Shown here in pieces: positions 5,746 through 6,964 of a stretch of DNA of 6,964 nucleotides (within the stretch, counting starts at the first letter, position 1; the number at the start of each line of letters is the position of its first letter). The position numbers and the translations under genes are program-made. Where the stretch lies: NCBI GenBank assembly GCA_034667545.1, contig JAXDJR010000053.1, positions 1 through 6,964 on the forward strand, given 5' to 3'. This stretch comes from DATAPE01 sp034667545. Lineage in GTDB: Bacteria; Actinomycetota; CADDZG01; WHSQ01. The notes under the pieces are model-generated. The model did no database searches and was not told where the DNA came from. It saw nothing but the letters and a program-made list of their open reading frames with translations.

Positions 5746-5765
5746 TGCATGATTCACATCATGCA
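5746..5765. promoter_or_regulatory. Perfect 20-bp inverted repeat, candidate operator
   Basis: TGCATGAT and ATCATGCA form perfect 8-base arms around a 4-base TCAC spacer. The repeat lies between the divergent sigma and DUF2087-regulator genes and covers both likely ATG starts of the regulator (5749 and 5761). Its size and symmetry suit a dimeric winged-helix repressor, so autoregulation of the regulator or control of the sigma gene is plausible. This is inference from position and symmetry only. Confidence 0.5.
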
Positions 5766-6300
5766 ACGGAACCACGGCGACCGCCTCTTGGGCCTGCTGG
5801 CCGAGCCTGCTCGCCTTCGGGTAGCTGCCGCGGTGATCTTGGGAGCGAAGACACGGGACGAAGTTGCAACTCAGACCGGCCTCGGCCCCCGGACGCTCGC
5901 CACCGCCCTGAGCCGGCTCGTGGACGGGGGCCTGATCGGTGAAGACGAGGATGGATTTATCTTCGATATCGACGAGCTACGCGACGCGGCCCGCGCCGCC
6001 GGACGCCGCCGCTCCGAGGGCGGGCGAGAGGGCTCACCCGAAGACGAGGTCTTGTCGCGATTCTTCAAGGGAGGACGGCTGGTGTCGATGCCCGCAGCTC
6101 GTGCTAAGCGAGTGGCGGTCCTGAATCACCTCGCCCAGGAGTTCGAGCCCGGTCACTATTACGAAGAGCGCGAGGTCAACCGGATACTCAAGCGCTATCA
6201 CGACGACTACGCCACCTTGCGCCGTTACCTCGTCGACGAGAGCTTTCTGTCACGAGACGCAGGCAAGTACTGGCGCACGGGTGGAACGGTGGCGTCTTAG
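5761..6300 (+). CDS. Winged-helix transcriptional regulator with C-terminal DUF2087 domain
   Basis: From the ATG at 5761 this is a 179-residue two-domain protein. Residues 6-72 are an ArsR-like winged helix: LLGLLAEPARLRVAAAVILG, then RDEVATQTGLGPRTLATALS (recognition helix) and RLVDGGLIGEDEDGFIFDI (wing). A charged linker (about 80-95) leads to a DUF2087 domain (96-175): VLSRFFKGGRLVSMP, then KRVAVLNHLAQEFEPGHYYE, REVNRILKRYHDDYATLRRY and LVDESFLSRDAGKYWR. In known members this domain pairs with such DNA-binding heads; its ligand is unknown. Starts at 5749 and 5761 are both possible; an open frame from 5680 adds an unlikely Arg-rich leader. Both candidate starts lie inside a perfect inverted repeat, suggesting self-control. 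It diverges from the sigma gene and converges with the YjbQ gene, with a 4-base gap. Confidence 0.88.
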   Translation: MQRNHGDRLLGLLAEPARLRVAAAVILGAKTRDEVATQTGLGPRTLATALSRLVDGGLIGEDEDGFIFDIDELRDAARAAGRRRSEGGREGSPEDEVLSRFFKGGRLVSMPAARAKRVAVLNHLAQEFEPGHYYEEREVNRILKRYHDDYATLRRYLVDESFLSRDAGKYWRTGGTVAS

Positions 6301-6304
6301 GGGC

Positions 6305-6757
6305 CTACTCCCCGAAGATGTGAAAGAGGATCTTGCGATCCTTGGGTTCATCCAGCTCCAACATGACAAGGCGCTGCCATCTGCCGAACGCGGGCTCGCC
6401 GTTGCTCACAGGGATCGCGAGAGACGTTCCGCCGACGATCATCTGACTTACATGGGCGGGCCCGTTCTTTCTTTCTTCCGCCTGGTCGTTAAAATTCTGC
6501 GTCCGGCGGGTCATGTCATCGTGCGCGTAATAGATGCCATCGGGGACCAGAGCGCGCAATCGTTGCGCAACATCGTTCATGGCCCCATCTTCCCATTCGT
6601 TGATCATGAGCGCGCAGGTCGTGTGGGTGCAGAAAGCGACCAGGCAACCTTCTTCGATGGCTGCTTCCCTGATCCCGGTTCTCAGGTCGTCGGTGAGGTC
6701 GACGAATGCGTGTCGGCCGGAAGCCAGCACGTCGACCTCAAAAGTGTGCGATCTCAT
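6305..6757 (-). CDS. YjbQ-family (UPF0047) protein, secondary thiamine-phosphate synthase-like
   Basis: This 150-residue protein is a full-length YjbQ/UPF0047 member. Family marks are CTHTTCALMINEWEDG (43-58), the H79-D80-D81 cluster, NGPAHVSQMIVGGTSLAIPV (98-117) and GEPAFGRWQRLVMLELDEP (120-138). The conserved His residues (45, 79, 102) probably form a metal-binding site. Some members can replace thiamine-phosphate synthase weakly, which gives the family its name; the physiological role is unsettled. It is probably a soluble trimer. No Shine-Dalgarno sequence precedes the ATG at 6757, so the mRNA may be leaderless. It lies 90 bases downstream of the partial ABC permease on the same strand and converges on the DUF2087 regulator. 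Confidence 0.92.
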   Translation of the reverse strand: MRSHTFEVDVLASGRHAFVDLTDDLRTGIREAAIEEGCLVAFCTHTTCALMINEWEDGAMNDVAQRLRALVPDGIYYAHDDMTRRTQNFNDQAEERKNGPAHVSQMIVGGTSLAIPVSNGEPAFGRWQRLVMLELDEPKDRKILFHIFGE

Positions 6758-6847
6758 GTAAGAACCGTAGCCACGCTGTGGGCAGGCAGCGAGAGGGAGA
6801 TGTGAAGATTTCGAGAAGGTTCTACAAGCGCAACCGTGAGAAGATGC

Positions 6848-6964
6848 CTAAACGCGTTCGAGGGTAGCGCTCCGCCGAGCCTCGACCTCGAAGTATCGGA
6901 ACAAACCATAGGCAACCAGCCCATAGACAAGACCGATCCTGAACTCGGCTCCCACCAGACCGGC
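6848..6964 (-). CDS. C-terminal end of a probable ABC-2 type transporter permease (partial)
   Basis: The last 38 codons of a gene entering from the right edge are visible, ending in TAG at 6848-6850. The peptide contains GAEFRIGLVYGLVAYGLFRY (residues 5-24 of the visible part), then FEVEARRSATLERV. A final hydrophobic helix followed by an aromatic-basic tail of the 'FRYFExEARRxATLE' kind is the usual C-terminus of ABC-2 transporter permeases (drug or lipid export). With so little sequence, another polytopic membrane protein is possible. It would lie upstream of the YjbQ gene on the same strand. Confidence 0.62.
   Translation of the reverse strand, partial: AGLVGAEFRIGLVYGLVAYGLFRYFEVEARRSATLERV

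Noticed and set aside
6802..6867. 21-codon plus-strand ORF encoding a very basic peptide (10 Lys/Arg)
   Set aside because: It starts with GTG, its purine run is only two bases from the start codon, and it overlaps the 3' end of the opposing permease gene. The composition is odd but nothing else supports it.

Overview
This is a 6,964 bp piece of high-GC bacterial chromosome. Its gene content (a PPOX/F420-type flavin-fold reductase, a DUF1684 protein, an ECF sigma/anti-sigma pair, the 'LDEFTARR...LAKPSVAAWTLNQLAR' protein type and a DUF2087 regulator) and its codon use suggest a soil-type actinomycete, perhaps of the Thermoleophilia/Solirubrobacterales kind. The phylum is an inference. No single gene proves it.

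Layout, left to right. (1) Bases 1-49 are the 5' end of a 23S rRNA gene on the minus strand, running off the left edge. Upstream of it there is no 16S gene or spacer tRNA. Instead there is a ~200 nt leader holding a near-consensus sigma-70 promoter (TTGACG-17-TATTAT) and, between promoter and 23S, a strong hairpin followed by a U-tract. The next gene upstream is an ordinary protein gene (PPOX-type reductase, minus). (2) A DUF1684 gene diverges from it on the plus strand. (3) A minus-strand block follows: a thioredoxin-reductase-like flavoprotein, then a wrecked MFS transporter remnant, then an isochorismatase-family hydrolase. (4) Diverging from the flavoprotein is a plus-strand pair: a small, very acidic 53-residue ORF with an excellent ribosome binding site, then a 240-residue alanine-rich coiled-coil protein. 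(5) A minus-strand ECF sigma factor and its zinc-type, single-span anti-sigma factor overlap by 11 bases. (6) Diverging from sigma is a winged-helix/DUF2087 regulator whose possible start codons lie inside a perfect 20 bp inverted repeat. (7) A YjbQ-family protein converges on it with a 4 bp gap. (8) The right edge holds the last 38 residues of a probable ABC-2 transporter permease (minus).

The genes do not form one obvious pathway; this looks like core chromosome made of short divergent transcription units. The points most worth a second look are the 23S gene that appears unlinked from 16S with its own promoter and a terminator-like leader hairpin, the MFS remnant read in frame into the isochorismatase gene, the uncalled 53-aa acidic ORF, and the operator-like palindrome at the start of the DUF2087 regulator. 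I see no CRISPR array, insertion sequence, tRNA or defence system.
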